Shown: positions 16,614-23,881 of the stretch, in pieces | Numbering within the stretch: position 1 is the stretch's first letter | Layout: each line of letters begins with the position of its first letter | From: Clavibacter michiganensis subsp. insidiosus | GTDB lineage: Bacteria > Actinomycetota > Actinomycetes > Actinomycetales > Microbacteriaceae | Assembly: GCF_002240565.1 (NCBI RefSeq) | Contig: NZ_MZMO01000001.1 | Coordinates: 2,852,001 to 2,916,000, forward strand | Direction: 5' to 3' | DNA length: 64,000 nt | Translations under genes and position numbers: made by a program | Notes under the pieces: model-generated | What the model was told of the DNA's origin: nothing | The model's database searches: none | The model's input: the letters and a program-made list of their open reading frames with translations, nothing else

Positions 16614-17494
16614 AGGTCCTCGTCACCGGATCCCGCGGCAAGGTCGGCCGCGCCGCCGTCGAGGCGCTCGTCGCCGCTGGCCACGACGTCACGGGCGTCG
16701 ACCTCGTGCGCCCCGTCTTCGACGCCGGCGTCGTCGTGCCGGGCCGCTACGTGATGGCCGACCTCACCGACGCCGGATCCGCGTTCGCGCTCGTCGCCGG
16801 CACGGACGCCGTCGTCCACGTCGCGGCGATCCCGCAGCCCACCGGCAACCCCGCGCACGTCGTGCTGCAGACGAACCTCATGTCGACGTTCCACATGATC
16901 GAGGCCGCCGTGCGCTTCGGGGTGCCGCGCTTCGTCAACATCTCGAGCGAGAGCATCGTCGGCAACTTCTTCCCCGAGCGGCCGTTCCTGCCCGACTACG
17001 CGCCCGTGGACGAGGAGCACCCGCTCCGCCCGCAGGATCCGTACGCGCTCTCCAAGGCCTTCGGCGAGCAGCTGATGGACGCGGCCGTGCGCCGCTCCGA
17101 CATCCGCGTGATCTCGCTCCGCCCGAGCACCGTGCACAACGACGAGAACTACGCGTCGAACCTCGGGAAGCAGGTGCGCGACGCGTCCGTGCTCACGGCG
17201 AACCTCTGGAGCTACATCGACGCGGACGACCTGGCCGACGCGATCGTGCTGTCGGTCGCCTCCGACCTGCCCGGCCACGAGGTGTTCTACATCGCGGCCG
17301 CCGACAACGCGGGCGGGCACGACTTCGCCGCGGAGCTGCGCCGGCACTACGGCGACGCCATCGAGCTGCGGGCGATCGAGCGGGTGGACTCCTCGGGCAT
17401 CTCGACCGCGAAGGCCCGCCGCCTCCTCGGCTGGGAGCCGACGCGGAGCTGGCGCGACCACCTCGACGCGGACGGGAACGCGCTGCCGCGCTAG
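16610..17494 (+). CDS. NAD(P)-dependent epimerase/dehydratase-like (extended SDR) protein
   Basis: A 294-residue short-chain dehydrogenase of the extended type. The nucleotide-binding motif is at the very start, V-T-G-S-R-G-K-V-G-R (residues 5-14), followed by the Asp of V-D-L. The catalytic Tyr-Lys pair is in D-P-Y-A-L-S-K near 145, with an upstream Ser in N-I-S-S-E. It resembles sugar-nucleotide epimerases and uronate-dehydrogenase-like proteins; the substrate is unknown. The TAG stop lies inside the target duplication of the adjoining insertion sequence, which landed exactly at the gene end and left it intact. Confidence 0.85.
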   Translation: MKVLVTGSRGKVGRAAVEALVAAGHDVTGVDLVRPVFDAGVVVPGRYVMADLTDAGSAFALVAGTDAVVHVAAIPQPTGNPAHVVLQTNLMSTFHMIEAAVRFGVPRFVNISSESIVGNFFPERPFLPDYAPVDEEHPLRPQDPYALSKAFGEQLMDAAVRRSDIRVISLRPSTVHNDENYASNLGKQVRDASVLTANLWSYIDADDLADAIVLSVASDLPGHEVFYIAAADNAGGHDFAAELRRHYGDAIELRAIERVDSSGISTAKARRLLGWEPTRSWRDHLDADGNALPR

Positions 17495-17495
17495 G
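17490..17495. repeat. target-site duplication of IS copy 1, left (GCTAGG)
   Basis: GCTAGG directly abuts the left IS end and recurs at 18564-18569. It contains the TAG stop of the upstream gene. Confidence 0.85.
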
Positions 17496-17507
17496 TGTAC
17501 TGAGTCA

Positions 17508-18467
17508 TCACGTTGGTGACACTCGGGCCGCGGGCGTCAGCCCGTGGCTCGAGTGGATTCGTTCAGTGTTGTAGTGCTGGATCCACGGATCAAGGGCGTC
17601 GGTTCTGGCTTGGTTGCTGGTGAAGGGTTGCCGGTAGGCCCACTCGGTCGCGAGGGTGCGGTTGAAGCGTTCGACCTTGCCGTTCTGCCAGGGGCAGTGC
17701 GGGCGGATGAACTTCTGCCTCGCACCGAGCTGCGTGACCGCGTTCTGGAACGCGGCCGAGTGCCGGTAGGCGAACGCGTTGTCCGTCAGGACCCGTTCGA
17801 TGCGGGTGATGCCGTGCTCGGCGAAGTACGCCGCGGCCCGGGTCAGGAACCCTGCCGCGGTCACGCCCTTCTCGTCCGGGTGGATCTCCGCGTAGGCGAG
17901 GCGGGTGTGGTCATCGACCACGGCGTGGACGTAATCGAACCCGATCCCACGACCACGAACCTGTTCGCTGCGGCCATGCGCCCGCCAGCCGCCGCCGTCC
18001 GGGATCCGGCCGAGCTTCTTCACGTCGACGTGGATCAGGTCGCCGGGATGCTCATGCTCGTACCGGTTTGCCGTCGACCGGGATGCCCGGATCACGGCCC
18101 CGGTGACGGGGTCCAACCATGCCAACGGCGGTGCCCCGTGCCGCCGCAGGATGCGGGAGATCGTGCGGGCTGGAACACCGGTCACCGGCGCCAACCGGGC
18201 AGGACCTGATCGCAATCGGGTCCTCGCTTCCACGACGGCTCGTTCTCGTTCCGGGCTCGTCCTCGTCGGCACCCGTCTCGGCCTCGAGGACCGGTCCGAC
18301 AAGCCTTCGAAGCCCTCGGACCGGAACCGATTCACCCACCGATGCGCGCACTGACGCGACACACCGAGTTCGCGCGCGACATGCGAGACCGGCCGACGAT
18401 CCTCGACCACCCGCCGCACGAGGAGAACCCTCCCGTGAACCGTCAGACGAGCATTAGCGTGGGACAT
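17508..18467 (-). CDS. IS481-family DDE transposase, copy 1
   Basis: A 319-residue transposase. The N-terminal helix-turn-helix region (V-S-H-V-A-R-E-L-G-V-S-R-Q-C-A-H-R-W) is followed by a second HTH and the rve integrase core. The catalytic triad is visible as Asp in H-V-D-V-K-K, Asp in A-V-V-D-D-H-T-R and Glu in N-G-K-V-E-R-F-N-R. The stop codon lies inside the left inverted repeat. A base difference there makes this copy one residue shorter than copy 2. The start has AGGAGG upstream, but that site is inside a hairpin. Confidence 0.95.
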   Translation of the reverse strand: MSHANARLTVHGRVLLVRRVVEDRRPVSHVARELGVSRQCAHRWVNRFRSEGFEGLSDRSSRPRRVPTRTSPERERAVVEARTRLRSGPARLAPVTGVPARTISRILRRHGAPPLAWLDPVTGAVIRASRSTANRYEHEHPGDLIHVDVKKLGRIPDGGGWRAHGRSEQVRGRGIGFDYVHAVVDDHTRLAYAEIHPDEKGVTAAGFLTRAAAYFAEHGITRIERVLTDNAFAYRHSAAFQNAVTQLGARQKFIRPHCPWQNGKVERFNRTLATEWAYRQPFTSNQARTDALDPWIQHYNTERIHSSHGLTPAARVSPT

Positions 18468-18468
18468 C

Positions 18469-18521
18469 GAGGCCTCCTGGCAGTGGCAGAACTAGACAGC
18501 TCCATCAAGCCAGGAGGCCTC
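18469..18521 (-). promoter_or_regulatory. hairpin sequestering the transposase ribosome site, copy 1
   Basis: Perfect 13-bp inverted repeat (18469-18481 with 18509-18521), loop 27. On the minus-strand RNA the downstream arm contains the AGGAGG site two codons before the transposase ATG (18467). Transcripts entering from outside would fold and hide it, a known way for IS elements to limit transposase synthesis. Confidence 0.65.
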
Positions 18522-18563
18522 CTCACACGCCCCGAAGTGTCACCAACGTCATGGCCGGGTACA

Positions 18564-18569
18564 GCTAGG
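18564..18569. repeat. target-site duplication of IS copy 1, right (GCTAGG)
   Basis: Exact repeat of 17490-17495 on the other side of the element. Confidence 0.85.
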
Positions 18570-18585
18570 CGGATCCGCCCGCGCC

Positions 18586-19077
18586 ATGCCCGCCTACGTC
18601 CGCCCCGTGAGCGACGCGGCGCCCGCGATCGCCGACGACGGCGTGCCCTACGGGTCGCGCTGGGGTGTGGCCGACGGCCCGCCCGAGGACGCGTGCTCGC
18701 GCACGTCGCACCCTGAGCGGTTCGCGCCGCTGCACGCGGTCGCCGACGCGCTCGTCGCGCACCTCGCCGCGACGCACGAGGTGACGACCGTGGAGGGCGC
18801 GGACCCGATGCTGGCGGATCCGCATCCGGACGCCGTGCGCTCGGTCCGCCTCGTGCCGCGCGACGGGACCGGCCGGACGCTCGAGCTCGAATGGACGTCG
18901 TTCCCCGGCGTGCTGCTGCACAGCGGCCGGCGGATGGCCGAGGCGTTCCCGCCCTGCGGCTGCGACGCGTGCGACGACCGGTGGGAGGACGTGGCCGACT
19001 CCCTCGAGGAGGCGGTCCTCCTGGCCGCGGGCCAGCTGCCGCCGCCGCCCGAGCCGTTCGGCGAGCTCGTCCACTGA
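18586..19077 (+). CDS. unrecognised protein with CGCDAC motif
   Basis: A 163-residue cytoplasmic protein common in actinobacteria by general appearance, but not one I can name with confidence (possibly a DUF6226-type protein). It shows S-R-W-G-V-A-D-G-P, then P-E-R-F-A-P-L-H-A-V-A-D-A-L, a central W-T-S-F-P-G-V-L-L segment and a compact Cys cluster P-C-G-C-D-A-C-D-D near 126-134. That cluster could bind a metal or form a disulfide. Before the IS inserted, its start lay only about 16 bases after the upstream gene's stop region, so the element probably split an operon. Confidence 0.75.
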   Translation: MPAYVRPVSDAAPAIADDGVPYGSRWGVADGPPEDACSRTSHPERFAPLHAVADALVAHLAATHEVTTVEGADPMLADPHPDAVRSVRLVPRDGTGRTLELEWTSFPGVLLHSGRRMAEAFPPCGCDACDDRWEDVADSLEEAVLLAAGQLPPPPEPFGELVH

Positions 19078-19109
19078 TCCGCCGCGCGGTCGCCGCGCCC
19101 CCGCGTCGG

Positions 19110-19115
19110 TACGCT
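19110..19115 (+). promoter_or_regulatory. -10 box TACGCT of a leaderless transcript
   Basis: Six bases before a GTG at 19122. This favours that GTG over the adjacent ATG at 19125 as the EamA start. Confidence 0.5.
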
Positions 19116-19121
19116 CGCGAG

Positions 19122-20144
19122 GTGATGAGCCCCGGGGAGCCCGCCGACCCCGCGGGCGCGCTCCCGGGATCCGCGCCCGGCACCACCCCGGCCGGCGTCG
19201 AGGCCGCTGTCGTCGACGCGACCGGATCCGCCGCCGCCGCGCCGGATGCGCCGAGCGCCCGCACCACCGCCGCGGGCGCCGCGTTGCAGGTCGGCACCAT
19301 CGTCAGCGTCAGCTACGGGTCGTCGCTCGCCGGGCTCGTGATCCCCGCGGTCGGCCCCGTCCTGGTCGTCGCCGCGCGGCAGGTCATGATGGCGGCGCTC
19401 GTGCTGCCGGTGGCGCGACCGCGGATCCACCGCATGACGCGCGCGCAGCTCGTGCCCGCCGTGATGCTCGGACTCGCGCTCTCGCTGATGAACCTGTCCT
19501 ACTACGCGGCCGTCGACCGGCTCGGCCTCGGCATCGCCGCGACCATCGAGTTCCTGGGCCCGCTGTCGATCGCGCTGCTCGCGTCACGCCGGCTGCTCGA
19601 CGCGGCGTGCGCGCTCGTCGCGGCCGCGGGCGTCGTCGTGCTCACCGGGCTCGAGGGCCGGATCGACGCGTTCGGCCTCGTCTGCGGCGCGACCGCGGCG
19701 GTCACCTGGGCCGGCTACATCGTGTTCACGCGGCGGGTGGCCGAGCGGCTGCCGGGCTTCCAGGGGATCGCGGTCGCCAGCATCGTGAGCCTCGTCGTGC
19801 TGATGCCGTGGGCGCTCGTCACGCTCGACGTCGACGCGATCGACGGGCGGATCGTCGGCCTGCTCGTCGCGATCGGCCTGCTGTCGTCCGCCGTGCCGTA
19901 CTCGCTCGACACCGTGATCCTCCGCCGCATCAGCCCGCGCCTGTTCGCCGTGCTCACGAGCCTCAGCCCGGTGGTCGCGGCGATCCTCGGCGTGATCGTG
20001 CTGCGCGAGACGCTGTCGCCCGTGCAGCTCGGCGCGATCGTCGTGGTGTGCGTGGCCGCGGGGGTCGCCATCGCCACGCGCGCGCCCGCCGCGCCCCGTG
20101 CGCCGCGCGGCCCCCGGACGCGATCGCGCCCGGCCGCGTCGTAG
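19122..20144 (+). CDS. EamA/RhtA-like metabolite exporter
   Basis: A 340-residue drug/metabolite transporter with ten membrane segments in two EamA repeats after a 50-residue Ala/Pro-rich cytoplasmic tail. Each repeat ends in a typical sequence (I-E-F-L-G-P-L-S-I-A-L-L-A-S-R-R and L-S-P-V-V-A-A-I-L-G-V-I-V-L-R-E). The arrangement is closest to RhtA, a threonine/homoserine exporter; substrate assignment is inference. The GTG at 19122 fits the leaderless promoter, with ATG 19125 the alternative. The gene is convergent with rocD, and a hairpin overlaps its last codons. Confidence 0.85.
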   Translation: MMSPGEPADPAGALPGSAPGTTPAGVEAAVVDATGSAAAAPDAPSARTTAAGAALQVGTIVSVSYGSSLAGLVIPAVGPVLVVAARQVMMAALVLPVARPRIHRMTRAQLVPAVMLGLALSLMNLSYYAAVDRLGLGIAATIEFLGPLSIALLASRRLLDAACALVAAAGVVVLTGLEGRIDAFGLVCGATAAVTWAGYIVFTRRVAERLPGFQGIAVASIVSLVVLMPWALVTLDVDAIDGRIVGLLVAIGLLSSAVPYSLDTVILRRISPRLFAVLTSLSPVVAAILGVIVLRETLSPVQLGAIVVVCVAAGVAIATRAPAAPRAPRGPRTRSRPAAS

Positions 20145-20158
20145 GGCGGCCGGGCGCG
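20125..20158. terminator. hairpin terminator overlapping the EamA stop codon
   Basis: Perfect 13-bp stem (20125-20137 with 20146-20158, CGCGCCCGGCCGC); the TAG stop is in the 8-base loop. It serves the convergent EamA and rocD genes. Confidence 0.65.
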
Positions 20159-20175
20159 GTTCGCACGGACGCGGG

Positions 20176-21420
20176 TCAGCGCGCCCCGAGCTCCATGAGC
20201 ACCTCGGCGAGCTGGTCGACGGCCCAGACGAGGTCCTCCTCCTCCACCACGATGGGCGGCGCGAGGCGGATCGTCGAGCCGTGCGTGTCCTTCGCGAGCA
20301 CGCCGCGCTCGGCCAGCCGCTCGCACACCGCGCGGCCCGTGGCGAGCGCGGGGTCGATGTCGATGCCCGCCCAGAGGCCGCGGCCGCGCACCTCGAGCAC
20401 GCCGTGGCCCACGAGATCCGCGAGCCGCGCGTGCAGCACGGCGCCGAGGCGACGCGCGCGCTCCTGCGGCTCGCCCGTCGCGAGCATGTCCACGACCGCG
20501 TGGCCGACGGCGGCGGCGAGCGGGTTGCCGCCGAACGTGGACCCGTGCTGCCCCGGCTGGATGACGCCGAGGACGTCCGCGTCGCCGACGACCGCGGAGA
20601 CGGGCACGATGCCGCCGCCGAGCGCCTTGCCGAGGAGGTAGAGGTCCGGCACGACGTCCGAGTTGTCGCACTCGAAGGTCGCGCCCGTGCGGCCGAGGCC
20701 CGACTGGATCTCGTCGGCGATCATCAGCACCCTCTCGCGCGTGCAGATCCGCCGCACGTCGGCGAGGTAGCCCTCGGGTGGCACGACGATGCCGGCCTCG
20801 CCCTGGATCGGCTCCACGAGCACGGCGACCGTGTCCTCGTCGATCGCGGCCTCGAGCGCGGCGGCGTCGCCGTACGGCACCGTGACGAACCCGGGCGTGA
20901 ACGGCCCGAAGTCGGCGCGCGCCTCCTCGTCGTCGCTGAAGCTCACGATGGTGGTGGTGCGGCCGTGGAAGTTCCCGGCCATGACGATGATCTTCGCGCG
21001 CCCAGCGGCCACGCCCTTCACGCGGTAGCCCCACGCGCGCGCGACCTTGATCCCCGACTCCACGGCCTCCGCGCCCGTGTTCATCGGCAGGACCATGTCC
21101 TTGCCGGCGAGCTCCGCGAGCGCCGTGACGAACGGGCCCAGCTTGTCGTTGTGGAACGCGCGGCTCGTGAGCGTGATCCGCCCGAGCTGCTCGGTCGCGG
21201 CCCGCACGAGGTCCGGGTGCGAGTGCCCGAAGTTCACGGCCGAGTAGGCGGCGAGGCAGTCGAGCAGGCGCCGGCCGTCGAGGTCGGTGACCCACGCGCC
21301 CTGTCCGGACGCGACCACGACGGGCAGCGGGTGGTAGTTGTGCGCGGCGTGCGCCTCCTCGGCGTGGATCGCGCGGGATCCCGCGTCGGACGCGGCGGGG
21401 CGGTCGATGGTGTCGGTCAT
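20176..21420 (-). CDS. rocD: ornithine aminotransferase
   Basis: A 414-residue class III PLP aminotransferase. It converts ornithine and 2-oxoglutarate to glutamate semialdehyde and glutamate. Seen are the N-terminal N-Y-H-P-L-P-V-V (substrate-entry region of RocD) and M-N-T-G-A-E-A-V-E-S phosphate loop. Also present are the PLP ring Asp in I-A-D-E-I-Q-S-G-L-G-R-T-G and the Schiff-base Lys in L-G-K-A-L-G-G-G. GAGG precedes the ATG. The gene is 20 bases downstream of the DDAH-like gene, so the pair handles arginine-derived carbon and nitrogen; the product feeds proline/glutamate metabolism (putA lies 15 kb away). Confidence 0.95.
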   Translation of the reverse strand: MTDTIDRPAASDAGSRAIHAEEAHAAHNYHPLPVVVASGQGAWVTDLDGRRLLDCLAAYSAVNFGHSHPDLVRAATEQLGRITLTSRAFHNDKLGPFVTALAELAGKDMVLPMNTGAEAVESGIKVARAWGYRVKGVAAGRAKIIVMAGNFHGRTTTIVSFSDDEEARADFGPFTPGFVTVPYGDAAALEAAIDEDTVAVLVEPIQGEAGIVVPPEGYLADVRRICTRERVLMIADEIQSGLGRTGATFECDNSDVVPDLYLLGKALGGGIVPVSAVVGDADVLGVIQPGQHGSTFGGNPLAAAVGHAVVDMLATGEPQERARRLGAVLHARLADLVGHGVLEVRGRGLWAGIDIDPALATGRAVCERLAERGVLAKDTHGSTIRLAPPIVVEEEDLVWAVDQLAEVLMELGAR

Positions 21421-21440
21421 GTCCTCATCCGTCCTGATCG

Positions 21441-22283
21441 TCACTGTCGCAGCTCGAGCGTGCAGCACTTCACGCCGCCGCCGCCGAGCAGCAGCTCGGA
21501 GAGGTCGACGCCGATCGGCTCGTACCCGCGCTCGCGCAGCGACGCCTCGAAGCCGACCGCCTTCTCGGCGATCACGACGTGGAGGCCGTCGCTGTAGGAG
21601 TTGAGGCCGAGGATCGAGGCGTCCTGCTCGCTCACCTCGACGGCGTCGGGGAAGCGGCGCTCGATCTCGTCGAGGCTCGCGGCGTCGAAGGCGCTCGGGA
21701 GGTAGGCGATGTTGGTGTCGTCGAGCACCGCGATCGCGGTGTCCAGGTGGTAGAACGACGGGTTGACGAGGCGGAGGGTCACGACCTCGCGGTCGAAGAT
21801 CCGGGCCACCTCGGCGTGGCTGGTGCTGTCGCTGCGGAATCCGGTGCCGGCGAAGATCGTGTCGCCGACGAGCAGGATGTCGCCCTCGCCCTCGTTGACC
21901 TCCTCCGGCACGCGCACGTCGAAGCCCGCCTCGCGGAACCAGTCCATGTACGCGGGGCCCTCGGGCTGGCGCTCGGCGTGCGGGAAGGCCGCGCCGTACG
22001 CGATGCCGTCGAGCGTGAAGCCGCCGTTGGCCGCGTAGACCATGTCGGGCAGGCCGGCGACGCCGTCGATGAGGTCGACCTGGAAGCCGAGGCCCACGTA
22101 CGTGTCGTAGAGGGTCTGCCACTGGCGGACGGCGAGCGACGTGTCGGTCGGGACGGCGGGGTCCATCCACGGGTTGATCTTGTAGACCACGTCGAAGTGG
22201 TCCGGCCGGCACATGAGCACGCGCTTCGCGACGGGCGTGCGGCCGGCGGTCGTGTCCGCGGATCGGGAGAGGGTGGAGGGCAT
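21441..22283 (-). CDS. dimethylarginine dimethylaminohydrolase-like amidinotransferase-fold enzyme
   Basis: A 280-residue guanidino-group-modifying enzyme (pentein fold). Expected activity is hydrolysis of a methylated arginine or arginine-like guanidine to citrulline or ornithine derivatives. Family marks are the substrate Asp/Asn region D-M-V-Y-A-A-N-G-G near 85, Glu/Asp in E-G-E-G-D-I-L-L, the catalytic His in F-Y-H-L-D-T-A-I near 180 and the nucleophile Cys in G-G-G-V-K-C-C-T-L near 272. Pairing with rocD suggests the product ends as ornithine. The SD is GGAG before ATG. It is divergent from an Lrp-type regulator. Confidence 0.88.
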   Translation of the reverse strand: MPSTLSRSADTTAGRTPVAKRVLMCRPDHFDVVYKINPWMDPAVPTDTSLAVRQWQTLYDTYVGLGFQVDLIDGVAGLPDMVYAANGGFTLDGIAYGAAFPHAERQPEGPAYMDWFREAGFDVRVPEEVNEGEGDILLVGDTIFAGTGFRSDSTSHAEVARIFDREVVTLRLVNPSFYHLDTAIAVLDDTNIAYLPSAFDAASLDEIERRFPDAVEVSEQDASILGLNSYSDGLHVVIAEKAVGFEASLRERGYEPIGVDLSELLLGGGGVKCCTLELRQ

Positions 22284-22454
22284 GGTGCTCCTGCTTCGTG
22301 CGGCGCGCCGGGTGGCGCGGTCGTGGAGGCGGACGATGTCCCAGAGCCCCGAGGGGACGCCTTCCGGACAGCCTGGCAGGCGCATCGCGCGCGTTCGAGG
22401 GGGTGCGACGCGGATCCCGCGCGTGAGAGCCCCTCCTCGCGCACGATCCCGCCA

Positions 22455-22460
22455 TAGGCT
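22455..22460 (+). promoter_or_regulatory. -10 box TAGGCT of the lrp-like gene
   Basis: Six bases before the ATG at 22467; leaderless arrangement. The 180-base divergent region is where the regulator should bind, but no clear palindrome stood out. Confidence 0.55.
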
Positions 22461-22466
22461 CGGCGC

Positions 22467-22904
22467 ATGGACAACCTGGACCACCGGATCATCGACCTCC
22501 TCCGCCAGAACGGCCGCGCGGGCTACGGCGACATCGGCGGGACGGTGGGCCTCTCGGCCAGCGCGGTGAAGCGGCGCGTCGACCGGCTGGTGGCCGACGG
22601 CGTGATCCGCGGCTTCACCATCCAGGTCGACCCCGCGGTCGACGGCCTCAGCACCGAGGCCTACGTGGAGCTGTTCTGCCGCGGGACGGTCGCGCCCGAC
22701 GAGCTCCGCCGGATCCTCCAGGGCGTGCCCGAGGTCGTGGACGCGGGCACCGTCACGGGCGACGCCGACGCCATCGTCCGGATCCGCTCGCGCGACATCC
22801 CGAGCCTCGAGGACGCCCTCGAGAAGGTGCGCCTGGCCCCGAACGTCGACCACACGCGGAGCGCGATCGTGCTCAGCCGGCTGGTGAACCGCACGCTCGA
22901 GTAG
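22467..22904 (+). CDS. Lrp/AsnC-family transcriptional regulator
   Basis: A 145-residue regulator. The N-terminal winged HTH spans residues 3-60 (L-D-H-R-I-I-D-L-L-R-Q-N-G-R-A-G through S-A-S-A-V-K-R-R-V-D-R-L). The RAM effector domain follows (V-V-D-A-G-T-V-T-G-D-A-D-A-I-V-R-I near 95-112 corresponds to the conserved G-x-x-D-Y/D segment). It is divergent from ddaH-rocD, so it most likely senses arginine or ornithine and controls that pair, as Lrp-type regulators of roc genes do elsewhere. The target is inferred from position only. Confidence 0.92.
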   Translation: MDNLDHRIIDLLRQNGRAGYGDIGGTVGLSASAVKRRVDRLVADGVIRGFTIQVDPAVDGLSTEAYVELFCRGTVAPDELRRILQGVPEVVDAGTVTGDADAIVRIRSRDIPSLEDALEKVRLAPNVDHTRSAIVLSRLVNRTLE

Positions 22905-22913
22905 CGACGGGCG

Positions 22914-23285
22914 CTAGGAGAACAGCGCCACCAGGATGACGACGTAGATGACGACGAAGAGGGCCGGGATCGCGTAGCGGATCAGGTTCGTGATGCCCTC
23001 GGAGGCCACGACCGCGCGGCCCGCGTGCGAGGTCGCGCCCTGGTCGCGGAGGTCGCGGGCGATGGCGATGGCCTGCGAGTTGACGGAGAACTGGACGGCG
23101 GATCCGAGCACGCCCGTCGCGAGGAGGATGAGCGCGGCCGCGAGGCGCGTGCCGAGGTCGGCGTCGGCGAGGCCCGTGCGGAGCAGGACCACCGTGGAGG
23201 TGAGCAGGAAGATCGGGCCGAGCTGGCTCGTGATCATCTGCTTGCGGGCGCGCGACCACATCGTGATCAGCTCGAGCTCGGACAT
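22914..23285 (-). CDS. small membrane protein of unknown function
   Basis: A 123-residue protein with three probable membrane segments (I-F-L-L-T-S-T-V-V-L-L, L-A-A-A-L-I-L-L-A-T-G-V-L-G, and the C-terminal I-P-A-L-F-V-V-I-Y-V-V-I-L-V-A-L-F). A short loop between the second and third segments is rich in Ala, Arg and Asp. No conserved catalytic motif is visible. GGGAGGA precedes the ATG. It converges on the lrp-like gene with nine bases between stops. Confidence 0.75.
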   Translation of the reverse strand: MSELELITMWSRARKQMITSQLGPIFLLTSTVVLLRTGLADADLGTRLAAALILLATGVLGSAVQFSVNSQAIAIARDLRDQGATSHAGRAVVASEGITNLIRYAIPALFVVIYVVILVALFS

Positions 23286-23396
23286 GCGGATCCTCCCGTC
23301 GGCGGCCGGTGCGCCGCCCTCCCATCCTGCCCCGCCGCGGGCATCCCCCGCGCGCACCGCCGTGCATGTCGCGCCCGCCGGCCACCCCCGGATCGC

Positions 23397-23402
23397 TAGC
23401 CT
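23397..23402 (+). promoter_or_regulatory. -10 box TAGCCT of the gntR-like gene
   Basis: Six bases before the ATG at 23409; leaderless arrangement. Confidence 0.55.
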
Positions 23403-23408
23403 CGGCGC

Positions 23409-23777
23409 ATGGATCCCGCGCCCGGCTACCGCATCGACCCGGGCTCCCCGACCCCGCCCTACGAGCAGCTCCGCGCGGAGGTCGCGCGCCGGGCCGCCGA
23501 CGGCGAGCTGCCCGTCGGCGCGCGGCTGCCGACCGTGCGCGCACTGGCGGAGCAGGCGGGCGTCGCCGTCAACACGGTGGCCCGCGCGTACAAGGAGCTC
23601 GAGGCCGACGGGGTGATCGAGACGCGCGGCCGCGCCGGGTCGTTCGTCGCCGCGCGGGACGACGTCCCCGCCGCGCTCCGGGAGGCGGCCGTCGCGTACG
23701 CGCAGCTCGCGGGCCGGCTGGGCGTGGCCGACGACGACGCGCGGCGCCTGGTGGACGAGGCGCTCGCGGCCGGATGA
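23409..23777 (+). CDS. GntR-family (YtrA-type) regulator
   Basis: A 122-residue protein consisting of a GntR winged HTH (P-P-Y-E-Q-L-R-A-E-V-A-R-R through T-V-R-A-L-A-E-Q-A-G-V-A-V-N-T-V-A-R-A-Y-K-E-L-E-A-D-G-V-I-E-T-R-G-R). A short helical tail of about 45 residues follows, the layout of the YtrA subfamily, which lacks a large ligand domain. YtrA-type regulators often control membrane transport or antibiotic-stress operons. It lies 104 bases upstream of the poly(amino acid) synthetase gene in the same direction and is a candidate regulator of that locus. Confidence 0.9.
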   Translation: MDPAPGYRIDPGSPTPPYEQLRAEVARRAADGELPVGARLPTVRALAEQAGVAVNTVARAYKELEADGVIETRGRAGSFVAARDDVPAALREAAVAYAQLAGRLGVADDDARRLVDEALAAG

Positions 23778-23881
23778 CGGATCCCGCGAGCTCGGCGGCG
23801 ACGCCGGGTCGCCGCGATTCCACCTCCCGTTCACCCGGAGGCCCGACAGTACGCACGCCGCACGATCCGAACGGAGACCAC

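Larger units (their letters stand above)
17496..18563 (-). mobile_element. IS481-family insertion sequence, IS1121-like, copy 1
   Basis: A 1,068-bp element bounded by 28-bp imperfect inverted repeats (17496-17523 and 18536-18563). Both begin TGTAC and share the inner ACGTTGGTGACACT except one base in the left copy. It encodes one transposase on the minus strand and is flanked by 6-bp direct repeats GCTAGG. It differs from the copy at 51469-52536 at only a few bases that I could see, so transposition was recent. Identification as IS1121, known from Clavibacter sepedonicus, is from memory and family likeness. Confidence 0.93.

Noticed and set aside
17496..18563. IS copy 1 and neighbours as part of a larger composite transposon with copy 2
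   Set aside because: The 34 kb between the copies consists of ordinary chromosomal genes of uniform composition, and each copy has its own target duplication.
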